Source of the DNA: Armatimonadota bacterium
Lineage (GTDB): Bacteria > Armatimonadota > Fimbriimonadia > Fimbriimonadales > Fimbriimonadaceae
Reading direction: 5' to 3'
DNA: 64,000 nucleotides
NCBI GenBank assembly: GCA_027451905.1
Contig: DAIDHV010000002.1
Coordinates: 62,001 to 126,000, forward strand
Shown: positions 44,010 to 52,734 of the stretch, in pieces
How positions within the stretch are numbered: the stretch's first letter is position 1
Layout: each line of letters opens with the position of its first letter
Program-made: the position numbers and the translations under genes
The notes under the pieces: generated by a model
The model's database searches: none
What the model was told of the DNA's origin: nothing
The model's input: the letters and a program-made list of their open reading frames with translations, nothing else

Positions 44010-44654
44010 ATGAAAAAGAAGATTAATTTGAACTTTGACACCCTTGGATGGGTTGTCGCCGCGGTGATCGGCATTGGCGTTCTGAGCTCTGGATTTGCCC
44101 CGACAACCGAATCCTATGCCAACGTAGACATGGCAAGCCTCATCGATAACAGCAACCCCGGTAAGGCGGTTCAGGCCCAGCTGAATGACGCTAAACAATC
44201 GAGACTAGATTTGCTTCAGTTCATGTACCAAAACCGAGTCATGACTGCAGATCAGGTTCAGCAATTGTCAAAGCTTTGGCTAGAGGATAATCCTCCCGCA
44301 GCCGATCAAGCCACTTTGAAGTCACTCAAGACTCAAATCATGGCTGCTTCTAAGGCCTATGAGGATTTGCAGGCCAAAACAACCCTTTCTGCCCAAGACC
44401 AAACTGCACTGGCGACTGATAAATCTGAAATTCAGGCAACTTCCAGCGCCATTAGTCAAATGGCGCAGCAGTTTAACCAAGATATGCAGCAAATGCAACA
44501 GACCAGTGCGTCCGGCTTACTGGCCAAGGTGAAGGCAGCGGTGCAATCTGCAGGCAAAGCCCAGGGATATACGGTTGTGTTTGGCAAGAATTCCGCACCC
44601 TATTGTGACCATGACATTACTCAGACCGTCATGGATGCCCTCAACAAAGGATAA
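44010..44654 (+). CDS. OmpH/Skp-like periplasmic chaperone (second copy)
   Basis: 214 residues: a basic start (MKKKINLNFD), membrane/signal segment (GWVVAAVIGIGVLSSGFA), then YANVDMASLIDNSNPGKAVQ, a long helical coiled coil and the closing strand GYTVVFGKNSAPYCDHDITQ. It has the same architecture as the preceding gene but is strongly diverged, so the tandem pair is old. AAGGAG lies 9 nt before the ATG, one of the few clear ribosome-binding sites here. A terminator follows. Confidence 0.85.
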   Translation: MKKKINLNFDTLGWVVAAVIGIGVLSSGFAPTTESYANVDMASLIDNSNPGKAVQAQLNDAKQSRLDLLQFMYQNRVMTADQVQQLSKLWLEDNPPAADQATLKSLKTQIMAASKAYEDLQAKTTLSAQDQTALATDKSEIQATSSAISQMAQQFNQDMQQMQQTSASGLLAKVKAAVQSAGKAQGYTVVFGKNSAPYCDHDITQTVMDALNKG

Positions 44655-44675
44655 TTAACGGGTCCGCGATCTAGC

Positions 44676-44723
44676 TCCCTGTGAGACGCCAACTGCAAGG
44701 CATTTCACAGGGATCTTTTATTT
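44676..44723 (+). terminator. Terminator of the bamA-skp cluster
   Basis: A 9-bp stem TCCCTGTGA / TCACAGGGA (44676-44684 and 44705-44713) is followed by TCTTTTATTT. It lies between the second Skp gene and the convergent DinB-like gene. Confidence 0.75.
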
Positions 44724-44736
44724 CTGGAAATCCTTA

Positions 44737-45204
44737 TCAGCGGAAATTGGCCATGATTCCCGCCATATGCTCCACATGATACAAATCATGGGCAATCATC
44801 AATCGCAGGCAATCGGCAAGAGACAGGTCCCCTAATACAGGGTGATGACCTGAATGCAGAAATTGCTCAGGCTCAAGTTCTTGGCACTTGGCAATCGTTT
44901 CTTGCCGATGTCTCAGAAATTTCTCCGACTCGTGGACAGGGTTGGTCACGTTGTAGTTTGCAAGGCCAGGCATAGCATCTTCGTCGATAATCTCAATGGG
45001 TTGGCCGTCGCTTTTGGCTAACTCTTGAATTCGCCTTAAAAAGTAGGGCTCCAACTCAGCAAGGTGAGCCACATCTGCGCGGAAAGAAAATCTGTCTGGA
45101 TTTGGGGCCACGCTATAGACCGATTCCGGCGCCAAATGGCACAAAGACATGATTGCAGAAGGTCCTAAACTGAGTTGAGAAAGAATCAACTTATGAAGCA
45201 TCAT
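44737..45204 (-). CDS. DinB-like four-helix bundle protein (first)
   Basis: 155 residues. The pattern of helices and His residues matches the DinB/YfiT superfamily: FSFRADVAHLAELEPYFLRR (His in helix 2), ESEKFLRHRQETIAKCQE and SLADCLRLMIAHDLYHVEHM with the HDxxHxxH C-terminal motif. Together these would form a metal site. Related proteins are thiol S-transferases (for example bacillithiol-dependent) or of unknown function. No ribosome-binding site is obvious before ATG 45204. It sits downstream of a strong terminator for the gene at 45281. Confidence 0.8.
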   Translation of the reverse strand: MMLHKLILSQLSLGPSAIMSLCHLAPESVYSVAPNPDRFSFRADVAHLAELEPYFLRRIQELAKSDGQPIEIIDEDAMPGLANYNVTNPVHESEKFLRHRQETIAKCQELEPEQFLHSGHHPVLGDLSLADCLRLMIAHDLYHVEHMAGIMANFR

Positions 45205-45220
45205 TCAGTTCATACCCAAT

Positions 45221-45253
45221 AAAGGGACGCAAGCACAGTGCTTGCGTCCCTTT
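45221..45253 (-). terminator. Terminator of the repeat-protein gene
   Basis: AAAGGGACGCAAGC / GCTTGCGTCCCTTT (45221-45234 and 45240-45253), a perfect 14-bp stem with a 5-nt loop. It is T-rich on either side (TTTATT on the minus strand). Confidence 0.85.
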
Positions 45254-45280
45254 ATGAGATTTATTTTGCAAATATTGGGG

Positions 45281-46078
45281 CTAAGCCTGAAGGTCGACCC
45301 CTCTGCTGCTGACCGCGGCAGGCGCAGGAACACCAGCCGGGGCAACCGCAGAACTTGTCTGGGATAGACCAGACGTTCCAAACATATCGGCAAAAGCCTT
45401 GATGAACTTGTCATTCACAGAGCCATTTCGATCAAAGATTGGAAAGCCAGCAATGACGTTAGCCTGAAGCTTTTGGGAATTTGTTAAGTTGGAAACTGAG
45501 TTTGAACTGGTTTTTGATGAGGACGTGCTCAGAGCACCCCCGCTTCCAGCGACAGCAGCGCCGTTGGAACTAATAGTTGTGGTCCCTGGAAGTTGGCCCC
45601 GTAGAATTGGATCACTTGGAGGCTTGATCGTTGTGGTTGACGTTGGGCCTGAGCTTCCAGCAAGCACAGGATCGTTGGGAGCAGAAACCGTGCCCGGCAG
45701 AGTTCTATGCAAGACAGGATCACTTGGAGGCTGGATTGTCGTGGTCGACGTTGGGCCTAAGCTTCCAGCAAGCACAGGATCGTTGGGAGCAGAAATCGTG
45801 CCCGGCAAAGTTCCATGCAAGACAGGATCACTTGGAGGCTTTATTGTCGTGGTCGACGTTGGGCCGGTAGGATCTTGCACCGTGTAGCCAAATTGCCCTC
45901 TCGTTCGGCTTGTTCTTCCTGACTGGTTGGAGCCTACAAACTCTTTAATCTGGCTAATGACTGAAGCAAAAAGCTGAGGATTCTTTTTTGACAATCTCTG
46001 AAGACCGGCCTCTAGGCCCTTGTCTCCATCTCCATCTGCGCGGGCTACATTGGCGATACTATTTGTCGAGTTAATCAT
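45281..46078 (-). CDS. Low-complexity repeat protein with three 36-residue tandem repeats
   Basis: 265 residues from ATG 46078; an in-frame TTG at 46129 would add 17. There is no signal peptide. An N-terminal helical part (GLEAGLQRLSKKNPQLFASV) precedes three 36-residue repeats beginning GPTSTTTIKPPSDP (the third degenerate), a Ser-rich linker, and a C-terminal region with FPIFDRNGSVNDKFIKAFAD. The Pro/Thr/Ser repeats look like an extended spacer. No family is recognised. TAGAAT lies 25 nt before the ATG on the minus strand, with a weak ribosome-binding site between. It is the only gene between its terminator and the divergent hydrolase. Confidence 0.6.
   Translation of the reverse strand: MINSTNSIANVARADGDGDKGLEAGLQRLSKKNPQLFASVISQIKEFVGSNQSGRTSRTRGQFGYTVQDPTGPTSTTTIKPPSDPVLHGTLPGTISAPNDPVLAGSLGPTSTTTIQPPSDPVLHRTLPGTVSAPNDPVLAGSSGPTSTTTIKPPSDPILRGQLPGTTTISSNGAAVAGSGGALSTSSSKTSSNSVSNLTNSQKLQANVIAGFPIFDRNGSVNDKFIKAFADMFGTSGLSQTSSAVAPAGVPAPAAVSSRGVDLQA
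45539..45865 (-). repeat. 108-bp coding tandem repeats (three units)
   Basis: Two near-identical 108-bp units and one degenerate unit. Each encodes GPTSTTTI(K/Q)PPSDP(V/I)L and a following APNDPVLAGS part. Slippage or unequal crossover would change repeat number in frame. Confidence 0.85.
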
Positions 46079-46214
46079 ATTTCGAGTTGAAACTCCGTTA
46101 ATGATTCTATCGGACTGAGAAACTATCAACTTTACTAGTTTTTAAGCAATTATTTAGAAACATCAAAATCCGGAAACACCAGAAAGTGCAAGACCGTGTA
46201 ATCTTTCATCTGAT

Positions 46215-48062
46215 ATGATATTGCCGCCGTGGTTTCAGTTCTCATCTCCCGCAATCCAAGGAAGTGCTCAAACCAAAGTCTATCAATCTGCCCAATTCAC
46301 TAAGCTTCAATACATGATTCCCATGCGAGATGGAGTCAAGCTTTGTTGCATTGCCTATGTTCCCAAAAACGTCCCTGGACCTCATCCCATTTTGCTGGAG
46401 CGCACACCTTATAGCGCAGGCCCCTATGGAGAGGACTTTCGTGACATGTACCGACAGGACTATATCAAAGCAGGATTTATCCTTGCCTACGAGGACGTCC
46501 GTGGCAAATACCTCAGCCAAGGAACGTTTGAAGACGTCCGGCCAGAACTGAGCCAGCACACCAAACCCACCGAAGTTGACGAATCTACCGATACAGCCGA
46601 TACAGTTGCCTTTTTAATTAAACACGTTCCCGACAACAACGGCAAAGTAGGTCTGACCGGTATTTCGTATCCGGGATTCTATGCAGAAATGGGAGCCATC
46701 AATACCCCGTCGGGGCTTGCTGCCGTTTCACCCCAAGCTCCAGTAAGCCAATGGTTTAAGGGAGACGATTGGCACCATAACGGTGTTCTTTTCTTGCAAG
46801 ATGCCTTTGATTTCATGAGCTGGTTTGGCACCGTAGATCCTAAACCATCACCGATCCACAATGGAATTTCAATCAATCGGCACGGATTATCTGCCTACGA
46901 CTTTTACCTAAAGACAGGAGCAATGCCCAATTTTGATAAGGACTACTACAAGGGCAGAATCCCGTTTTGGAATCAAGTTCTCAGGCACGAAACCTACGAT
47001 TCTTGGTGGAAGGCAAGAGCGGCAGGGCCCCATCTTAAAAATGTATCTTGCCCCATGCTTTTTGTTGGCGGACTCTTTGATGCAGAAGATATGTATGGCG
47101 CCCTCCACAGCTACGCTGATGCAAAGCGTCAAAATCCCCATACAACGGTTGACTTAGTCATGGGGCCTTGGTTTCATGGCATGTGGGCCTATGGTGCTGG
47201 CTCTAGCTTCGGGCAATTGGATTATGGCCAAACCACCGCGTCATGGTTCCGAAAGAACATCGAACTGCCATTTTTTGAAAGGTACTTAGAAGGAAAGACC
47301 AACGTCAAGAAAATTGCTCCCGTCACCATCTATGAAACCGGTGCCAACAAGTGGAGACAATTTGATCAGTGGCCACCAAAAGGTGCAACTCAAAACCAGC
47401 TCTTCCTTGGGCCAGACAAAGAGATTCTTCCAAAGTCTAGTGAGATATCGGGGAGAAACGAGTTCGTCAATGATCCTGCCAACCCAACCCCCTATTTAGC
47501 CGACTGGAGCACATCCACTCACCGACCAACAACCTACATGGACGATGACCAAACTTGGGCGAGCGAACGCAAAGACGTGCTTACCTTTGAGTCTGGCCCT
47601 TTAATCAAAGATTTGGTGATGGCTGGTCCTATCAATGTGAAATTTTGGACGTCAACCACTGGCACAGATGAAGACTTGGTTGTCAAGGTGATCGATGTCT
47701 ACCCTAGCAACACAGAACAAAAGAATCCTGACGGAGACTCGATGGCAGGGAAAGAGATTATGATTCGAGGAGACATTATGAGGTGCAAATTTAGGCATTC
47801 TTTTACGGTGCCAAAAGCCATGACTCCTGGCAAACCGACCTTGGTTTCATTTCAACTGAATTCCGTATTTCATGACTTCCGCCCTGGCCATCGCGTCATG
47901 ATTCAAATTCAGGGCGACTGGTTCCCTCTTTGCAATCGAAACCCCAATACCTTCACAAACATTAACACCGCACCGGATTCCGCTTACCATAAGGCAACCG
48001 TGTCCCTTTACTATGGGCGGCAGTATCCATCTCAGATCACGTTTTTGGTTTTGCCAAAGTAA
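46215..48062 (+). CDS. CocE/NonD (X-Pro dipeptidyl-peptidase S15-type) hydrolase
   Basis: 615 residues. MIPMRDGVKLCCIAYVP is the usual start of the alpha/beta-hydrolase domain. GLTGISYPGFY contains the nucleophile Ser151, and LVMGPWFHGMWAYGA holds the catalytic His. From about residue 400 the C-terminal jelly-roll-like domain (FESGPLIKDLVMAGPINVKF then WTST) is typical of S15/CocE enzymes, and the end RHSFTVPKAMTPGKPTLVSF also fits. It hydrolyses an ester or amide; the substrate cannot be predicted. About 30 residues lie before the family start and no clear signal peptide is seen, so the start at 46215 is uncertain. TATGAT overlaps it. Confidence 0.86.
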   Translation: MILPPWFQFSSPAIQGSAQTKVYQSAQFTKLQYMIPMRDGVKLCCIAYVPKNVPGPHPILLERTPYSAGPYGEDFRDMYRQDYIKAGFILAYEDVRGKYLSQGTFEDVRPELSQHTKPTEVDESTDTADTVAFLIKHVPDNNGKVGLTGISYPGFYAEMGAINTPSGLAAVSPQAPVSQWFKGDDWHHNGVLFLQDAFDFMSWFGTVDPKPSPIHNGISINRHGLSAYDFYLKTGAMPNFDKDYYKGRIPFWNQVLRHETYDSWWKARAAGPHLKNVSCPMLFVGGLFDAEDMYGALHSYADAKRQNPHTTVDLVMGPWFHGMWAYGAGSSFGQLDYGQTTASWFRKNIELPFFERYLEGKTNVKKIAPVTIYETGANKWRQFDQWPPKGATQNQLFLGPDKEILPKSSEISGRNEFVNDPANPTPYLADWSTSTHRPTTYMDDDQTWASERKDVLTFESGPLIKDLVMAGPINVKFWTSTTGTDEDLVVKVIDVYPSNTEQKNPDGDSMAGKEIMIRGDIMRCKFRHSFTVPKAMTPGKPTLVSFQLNSVFHDFRPGHRVMIQIQGDWFPLCNRNPNTFTNINTAPDSAYHKATVSLYYGRQYPSQITFLVLPK

Positions 48063-48071
48063 ACGCCAAAG

Positions 48072-48114
48072 CTGCCATTCTTCAGTAGATTCAAGATCTC
48101 AAGAAGAATGGCAG
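48072..48114. terminator. Hairpin between convergent genes
   Basis: A 12-bp stem CTGCCATTCTTC / GAAGAATGGCAG (48072-48083 and 48103-48114) with a 19-nt loop. It has no strong T-run on the plus side, so termination efficiency is uncertain. Confidence 0.55.
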
Positions 48115-48134
48115 TTAGAAGTTGGATACCCCCC

Positions 48135-48611
48135 TTAGGGCATTTCCTTATCGCCATACAAGGTCTCAATGTACGCGATTTGGCCCTGATGGTAGTTGTA
48201 GTTCCATAGTGGATAGCACATCTGCTCGGCATTGGTAAAATCTCTGCCGCCATCAAAGGGAAGCCACTTTGTGTCTTTGAGTTTGTCATCCGGAAATGCG
48301 GCTACAAACTCCACAAACTTGGCAAGCTTTGCTTTTCCGATTTCATAGCACTTTTCAACTGAGGTCCACTCGCTCTTTTCCGCTTCATAGGCAGCCATTG
48401 ATTCTTCGCTAAAGCTTGGCGGCTCGGTTGAACTCATAATTTCAACTGCCCAGTCAGGACACTTCGTAAGTTCATGAAGGATATTTATAACCGTTCTTCC
48501 TTCATTAAGCGGCTTCCACTCCAACTTATCAGGCTTAACGTGCCTTGCATACTTAAAGGCTGCCTCAAAGGCTTCCTTAGTTGATTCAATAATGTAGTCT
48601 TGATACTTCAT
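48135..48611 (-). CDS. DinB-like four-helix bundle protein (second)
   Basis: 158 residues of the DinB_2 type. VINILHELTKCPDWAVEIM provides the helix-2 His. QMCYPLWNYNYHQGQIAYIE carries the C-terminal NxxHQGQI motif, with His in place of a metal ligand. A clear ribosome-binding site AAGAGG lies 5 nt before the ATG. TATACT further upstream on the minus strand is a possible -10. It is only distantly similar to 44737-45204. Function unknown, perhaps metal-dependent thiol transfer. Confidence 0.82.
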   Translation of the reverse strand: MKYQDYIIESTKEAFEAAFKYARHVKPDKLEWKPLNEGRTVINILHELTKCPDWAVEIMSSTEPPSFSEESMAAYEAEKSEWTSVEKCYEIGKAKLAKFVEFVAAFPDDKLKDTKWLPFDGGRDFTNAEQMCYPLWNYNYHQGQIAYIETLYGDKEMP

Positions 48612-48774
48612 CGTTTCCTCTTAATCGTCTTTTAGTAGACGTACGTATAGTATATCATAGAATTGGTTAAGATGTGCTTAGCTAAGGGAAATATGTCCTT
48701 TTTTGTGAAGGTAAACAACGCTGCTGTATGCGGAGCGATGCAAGAAGTCCTAGGACGTACAGGCCAACAGAAGG

Positions 48775-50952
48775 CTAAACGTCATCGGCCCAGTCCAAAT
48801 CAACTGCCTGAGGAACTCCCCGAAAGAGCATGTCGACCTCGGTGGGAGAAAGCAAGACATCTCTTGGCTTTGCCCCCTCCTTTCTTCCAACAATTCCCCT
48901 TTCTTCCATGCTGTCCACCAGTCTTGAGGCCCGTTGAAATCCAATAGAAAACTTCCTTTGAAGCATTGATGTTGATGCCTGGCCTCGATCGGCTACCCAC
49001 CTAACCGCTTCTTCCCACAGCACATCAACGCCTTCATCTCCTCCTGAGGAATCGCCTCCGTTTCGGCCGTCGCCGGGAACATCCACTGGTTCCAACGTGT
49101 ATTGAGGGGATTCTTGATCTCTCCAGAAAGAGCAAACCGCGTCAATCTCGCTTTCACTAACGAAGCACCCTTGGATACGCACCGGTTTGCTGGCATCTAT
49201 CGGCAAAAACAGCATGTCTCCTCTGCCAATTAACGATTCAGCCCCTTTTCCATCCAAAATCGTTCGGCTATCTATCTGAGAAGAAACCGTAAACGCAATT
49301 CTGGAAGCGATATTGGCCTTGATCGTGCCCGTGATGACGTCTACACTTGGCCTCTGTGTGGCAATCACAAGGTGGATTCCAGTTGCGCGGGCTAATTGAG
49401 CCAACCGGCAGATAGAGCTTTCGACTTCAGCCGCGGCTTGCATCATCAGGTCCGCAAGTTCATCAATGATGACCACGATATAAGACATTCGCTCATTGAA
49501 GCTTGCTTTTTCATTCCATCCATCAATGTTGCGCACGCCCGCTTCACTAAACAGGTCGTAGCGTCTATCCATTTCTCTCCAAACCGCTCGAAGCACGCCA
49601 GGCGCTTCCTTGACGTCTCGAATGACAGGGCACATTAAGTGAGGAATCCGGTCAAACAGGGTGAGTTCAACTCGCTTGGGGTCAATCATTACCAACCGCA
49701 AATCCTTGGGAGTGTTCCGCATCAAAAGGCTTGTAATGATTGTGGAAAGGCCAATGGATTTGCCTGAATTGGTAGCACCACCGATGAGCAGGTGAGGCAT
49801 TCTTGTGAGATCGGCGTATTTGTTTTCTCCGCTCACATCTTTTCCAAGTGCCACAACCAGCCGGCTGGGGTTGTCTATAAAAGAGTGATCTTCGGCTAGC
49901 TCTCTCAAAAACACCTTGGTTGGAGTTTTATTAGGAACTTCAACCCCGATCGCGGCTTTGCCAGGGATAGGAGCTTCGACCCTTACCTGGCCAGCGGCAA
50001 GGTTCATGGCAATGTTATCGGCCAGACCCGTGATTCTTGCAACGCGGATGCCTGGTCCAAGCTGGATCTCATACCGCGTAATTGTGGGGCCTGTGGCAAC
50101 CTCAACTACATTGGCATCAATGTTAAATTCATCCAGAGTGCCTTCTAAAATCTCGATGTTGCGCTGCATCTCTACTTTAGAGCGCACACTTTTTGCGGGC
50201 GGCTCAACTAAAAGAGAAAGCGGAGGCAACCGATATCCTTCCTTGGGCATGCTAATATCAGTAGCAAGCGTCGGCCCTTTTTCTTTATCCATCCCCCACT
50301 TGACGGGTGCCTTCTTAGATTCACTTGGCGCTTCTTCTTCCAGAGGATTGTCTTCACTGATAAAGGCTTTCTTCAAGGGCTTGCCGTCCACCACTGCAAG
50401 GGTGGGAGACTTGGCTGGTTTGGGCTGACGCAATGTTTTCAACCAGCCCCCAATGGACTTGACTGGCATGTTGATGCAAAGTAGAGTTCCAATCGCAAAA
50501 AAGGCGCCCAAAGCCACCACTCTCGCGTCGCCTAATAAGGATGTTAGTCCCCAAGAAAGGATCGCACCAATGTAGCCACCTCCATTAGCAACCACCTTTG
50601 GATCAAAGTAGTCACCTTGCAAATTACCTGCCACCGACGCAGTGAATGTTGCAAAAATGATGATCATTCCTATCGAGAAGCGTCGAATCCCTTGAGGATG
50701 CCTTCTCATGAAGGTGTAGATACCGGTGGCGACGAGAAGCGGTGGGAAAGCCCATGCAGCGCGTCCGCAAAAGTCCCTTAAGATTTGAGAAGTCAGGGAG
50801 CCAATGATTCCTGCGTTAGGCAAGGCTAGGGAGACTCCAAGGATCAGGGCAAAGGCAATCATAGCGATTGCAAGAGTGTCTGCAACCCAATGACTATGCT
50901 CGGTGAGTACCGAACTTGACCGGCCAGTGGCCTTCCTTGCGCTTACCTTCAT
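48775..50952 (-). CDS. ftsK: DNA translocase FtsK/SpoIIIE
   Basis: 725 residues, compact for FtsK. Four membrane segments lie in the first 165 residues. A linker and the alpha domain (YRLPPLSLLVEPPAKS) follow. The motor has Walker A IGGATNSGKS (390-399), MIDPKRVELTLFD and VIIDELADLMMQ. The gamma domain near the end has TSMLQRKFSIGFQRASRLVD then SMEERGIVG, which recognises polar sequences. It pumps chromosomal DNA at the division septum. The ATG at 50952 has no ribosome-binding site and overlaps the stop of a 12-residue ORF. The promoter is shared with the divergent AspT-type gene. Confidence 0.95.
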   Translation of the reverse strand: MKVSARKATGRSSSVLTEHSHWVADTLAIAMIAFALILGVSLALPNAGIIGSLTSQILRDFCGRAAWAFPPLLVATGIYTFMRRHPQGIRRFSIGMIIIFATFTASVAGNLQGDYFDPKVVANGGGYIGAILSWGLTSLLGDARVVALGAFFAIGTLLCINMPVKSIGGWLKTLRQPKPAKSPTLAVVDGKPLKKAFISEDNPLEEEAPSESKKAPVKWGMDKEKGPTLATDISMPKEGYRLPPLSLLVEPPAKSVRSKVEMQRNIEILEGTLDEFNIDANVVEVATGPTITRYEIQLGPGIRVARITGLADNIAMNLAAGQVRVEAPIPGKAAIGVEVPNKTPTKVFLRELAEDHSFIDNPSRLVVALGKDVSGENKYADLTRMPHLLIGGATNSGKSIGLSTIITSLLMRNTPKDLRLVMIDPKRVELTLFDRIPHLMCPVIRDVKEAPGVLRAVWREMDRRYDLFSEAGVRNIDGWNEKASFNERMSYIVVIIDELADLMMQAAAEVESSICRLAQLARATGIHLVIATQRPSVDVITGTIKANIASRIAFTVSSQIDSRTILDGKGAESLIGRGDMLFLPIDASKPVRIQGCFVSESEIDAVCSFWRDQESPQYTLEPVDVPGDGRNGGDSSGGDEGVDVLWEEAVRWVADRGQASTSMLQRKFSIGFQRASRLVDSMEERGIVGRKEGAKPRDVLLSPTEVDMLFRGVPQAVDLDWADDV

Positions 50953-50987
50953 CCTACGGTCCTAGCCGATGACCAATCCTTGGTCAT
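50949..50987 (-). CDS. Possible 12-residue leader ORF overlapping the ftsK start (ATGA)
   Basis: On the minus strand, ATG at 50987 encodes MTKDWSSARTVG and stops at a TGA overlapping the ftsK ATG (50952). A perfect TATAAT ends 10 nt before the mini-ORF ATG, so it lies at the 5' end of the transcript. It is the clearest of five such cases in the window. Confidence 0.45.
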   Translation of the reverse strand: MTKDWSSARTVG

Positions 50988-50997
50988 CTCTAGCCAC

Positions 50998-51003
50998 ATT
51001 ATA
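50998..51003 (-). promoter_or_regulatory. -10 box TATAAT of ftsK in a divergent region
   Basis: Perfect TATAAT on the minus strand, 10 nt before the leader ORF. The same bases read CATTATAG on the plus strand, so both directions may start here; only 67 nt separate the two genes. Confidence 0.55.
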
Positions 51004-51019
51004 GCCCGAAATTCATGAA

Positions 51020-52675
51020 TTGACGCAAAATAGATCATTGGAAGCCTTTTTTGTTCATAATCCCCTAGCCTTTCTATTCCTTATATGTGGCGTTGGATAC
51101 GGTATTGGCAAAATCCACTGGGGGAAAAAGGGGCCAAAGCTTGGAAGCGCAGCCGTCATTTTTGTGGGCCTCTTTTTTGGTGCCATAGACCCTAAATTCC
51201 AGCTGCCCACATTTGTAGGATCGTTGGGGTTGGTATTTCTGATGTATGCGGTTGGCAGCCAATCCGCAAGCGGGATTACGGGTTCCTTGCATGGCAAAAA
51301 CCTTAAGCAGTTGATTTGCGGGTTGATTGTGATTCTTGGGGCGGTAGCTCTCGTCAGCCTGTGCAGTCCACTGATCGTCCAGCACGGTGGGTATCGCGCC
51401 GCCGTTTTTTCGGGCATTTTATCCAACTCAACCGGACTTGCTGCCATAGAAGATGCCCTTAGAATCTCAGGGGCTTCTGGTCAGGCCCTGAAGCCACCGA
51501 TTGTGGCCTTTTCTTTAACCTATCCTACTTCTCTTTTCATTCCTATCCTTGTGGTGCCTCTTGCCCAATGGTTTTCTCATACAAGTCTCAAAGCGGAGGC
51601 TGAATCTGATCCGGAATATGTTCAATCTCACCTGCCTTTGCGCAATGCAGTTGTGCTGGTCACATTGCCCAGCGCGGTAGGAAGACGACTTGACTCCTTT
51701 GTTGATGGCAACGGCAGAATTCAGGTTGTCTACGGTGAATTAGTGCGCGGTGACCACCGAGACCTTGCTGCCGGCAAAACGGCCTTAGCTCTTGATGACC
51801 AAATCACAATTGTGGGAACCCAGCCAGAAATCGATTCTTTTGCAAAATTGGTTGGAGAGATTTTGCCAGTTGATCCTGCCCAGATCGATACTTTTGAGCT
51901 AAGGCGAGTTGTTGTTTCTAAGCCAGACGTTACAAACCTAACATTGCGATCCTTAAGACTGATGCAGTCGTTTGGTTTTAAGATCACAAGAGTTAGGCGG
52001 GGAGACTTGGAATTTGTGCCCGATGAAAACACCAAACTAGAACTTGGCGATCGCATCCGCATTCTAAGCCTTCGAGAAAACTCAAACCTGATTAGAGGCT
52101 TGTTTGGAGATTCTATGACCGCTCTTGGCGAGGTAGACATCTTTGCCATCAGCACGGGCATTATTCTTGGCGTCCTTCTTGGCTCTCTCTCTTTGCCCCT
52201 GCCAGGAGGCCTGTTTTTGAGGCTGGGACTTGCCGGAGGGCCCCTTTTATCCGGCTTGCTGCTCTCTAGAATCGGACGCACCGGTCCTATTGTGTGGAAA
52301 ACTCCTGACCCTGCCATTCGGGTCATCTATCAAATTGGCTTGGTCTTCTACTCGGCTTACCTTGGGGTCCAAGGCGGTGATTTGCTTTGGTCAACCTTAA
52401 AGGAGGGCTCTGGCATTGCTTCTGTCCTCTTGGCAATTTTCATTGGGCTTGTCCTTGGTCTATTTTGCCTTTGGCTTGCCTGCAAGGTGTTCAAGATGAG
52501 CCTCAATCGAGCTCTTGGCGTCTACTGCGGAGTGCTCACCCAGCCCATTGTCTTAGACTATGTTGAAGGCGTTGCCGGAAACGAGATGGCATCAGCACCC
52601 TTTGCGGCTCTTTTTCCTGCTTGTTTGGTCGTCAAAATTGTTCTAAGCCAAGCCCTGCTCTACTTTTTGAAGTAA
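51020..52675 (+). CDS. AspT/YidE-type transporter with TrkA-C domains
   Basis: 551 residues with about ten membrane segments split into two halves. The central soluble region has two TrkA_C-like units (RNAVVLVTLPSAVGRRLDSF and TFELRRVVVSKPDVTNLTLR). This is the aspartate:alanine exchanger (AspT/YbjL/YidE) layout. Each half contains a conserved polar motif (GILSNSTGLAAIEDAL and GVYCGVLTQPIVLDYVEG). Its substrate is unknown. Start is a TTG at 51020; ATGAATTGA at 51015 forms a two-codon ORF ending on it. The next genes are convergent. Confidence 0.88.
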   Translation: MTQNRSLEAFFVHNPLAFLFLICGVGYGIGKIHWGKKGPKLGSAAVIFVGLFFGAIDPKFQLPTFVGSLGLVFLMYAVGSQSASGITGSLHGKNLKQLICGLIVILGAVALVSLCSPLIVQHGGYRAAVFSGILSNSTGLAAIEDALRISGASGQALKPPIVAFSLTYPTSLFIPILVVPLAQWFSHTSLKAEAESDPEYVQSHLPLRNAVVLVTLPSAVGRRLDSFVDGNGRIQVVYGELVRGDHRDLAAGKTALALDDQITIVGTQPEIDSFAKLVGEILPVDPAQIDTFELRRVVVSKPDVTNLTLRSLRLMQSFGFKITRVRRGDLEFVPDENTKLELGDRIRILSLRENSNLIRGLFGDSMTALGEVDIFAISTGIILGVLLGSLSLPLPGGLFLRLGLAGGPLLSGLLLSRIGRTGPIVWKTPDPAIRVIYQIGLVFYSAYLGVQGGDLLWSTLKEGSGIASVLLAIFIGLVLGLFCLWLACKVFKMSLNRALGVYCGVLTQPIVLDYVEGVAGNEMASAPFAALFPACLVVKIVLSQALLYFLK

Positions 52676-52734
52676 AGCAGGGTCAATCCTATCTGGCATT
52701 CGCCGTATCGTCAACCTGCCTTCAGACCCTTGCT

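Noticed and set aside
45539-45865. CRISPR array
   Set aside because: The repeats are contiguous 108-bp coding units without spacers, and no cas genes are nearby. No CRISPR array was seen in the window.
48663-48947. 94-codon plus-strand ORF at the end of ftsK
   Set aside because: Mostly antisense to the conserved FtsK gamma domain; no own signals.
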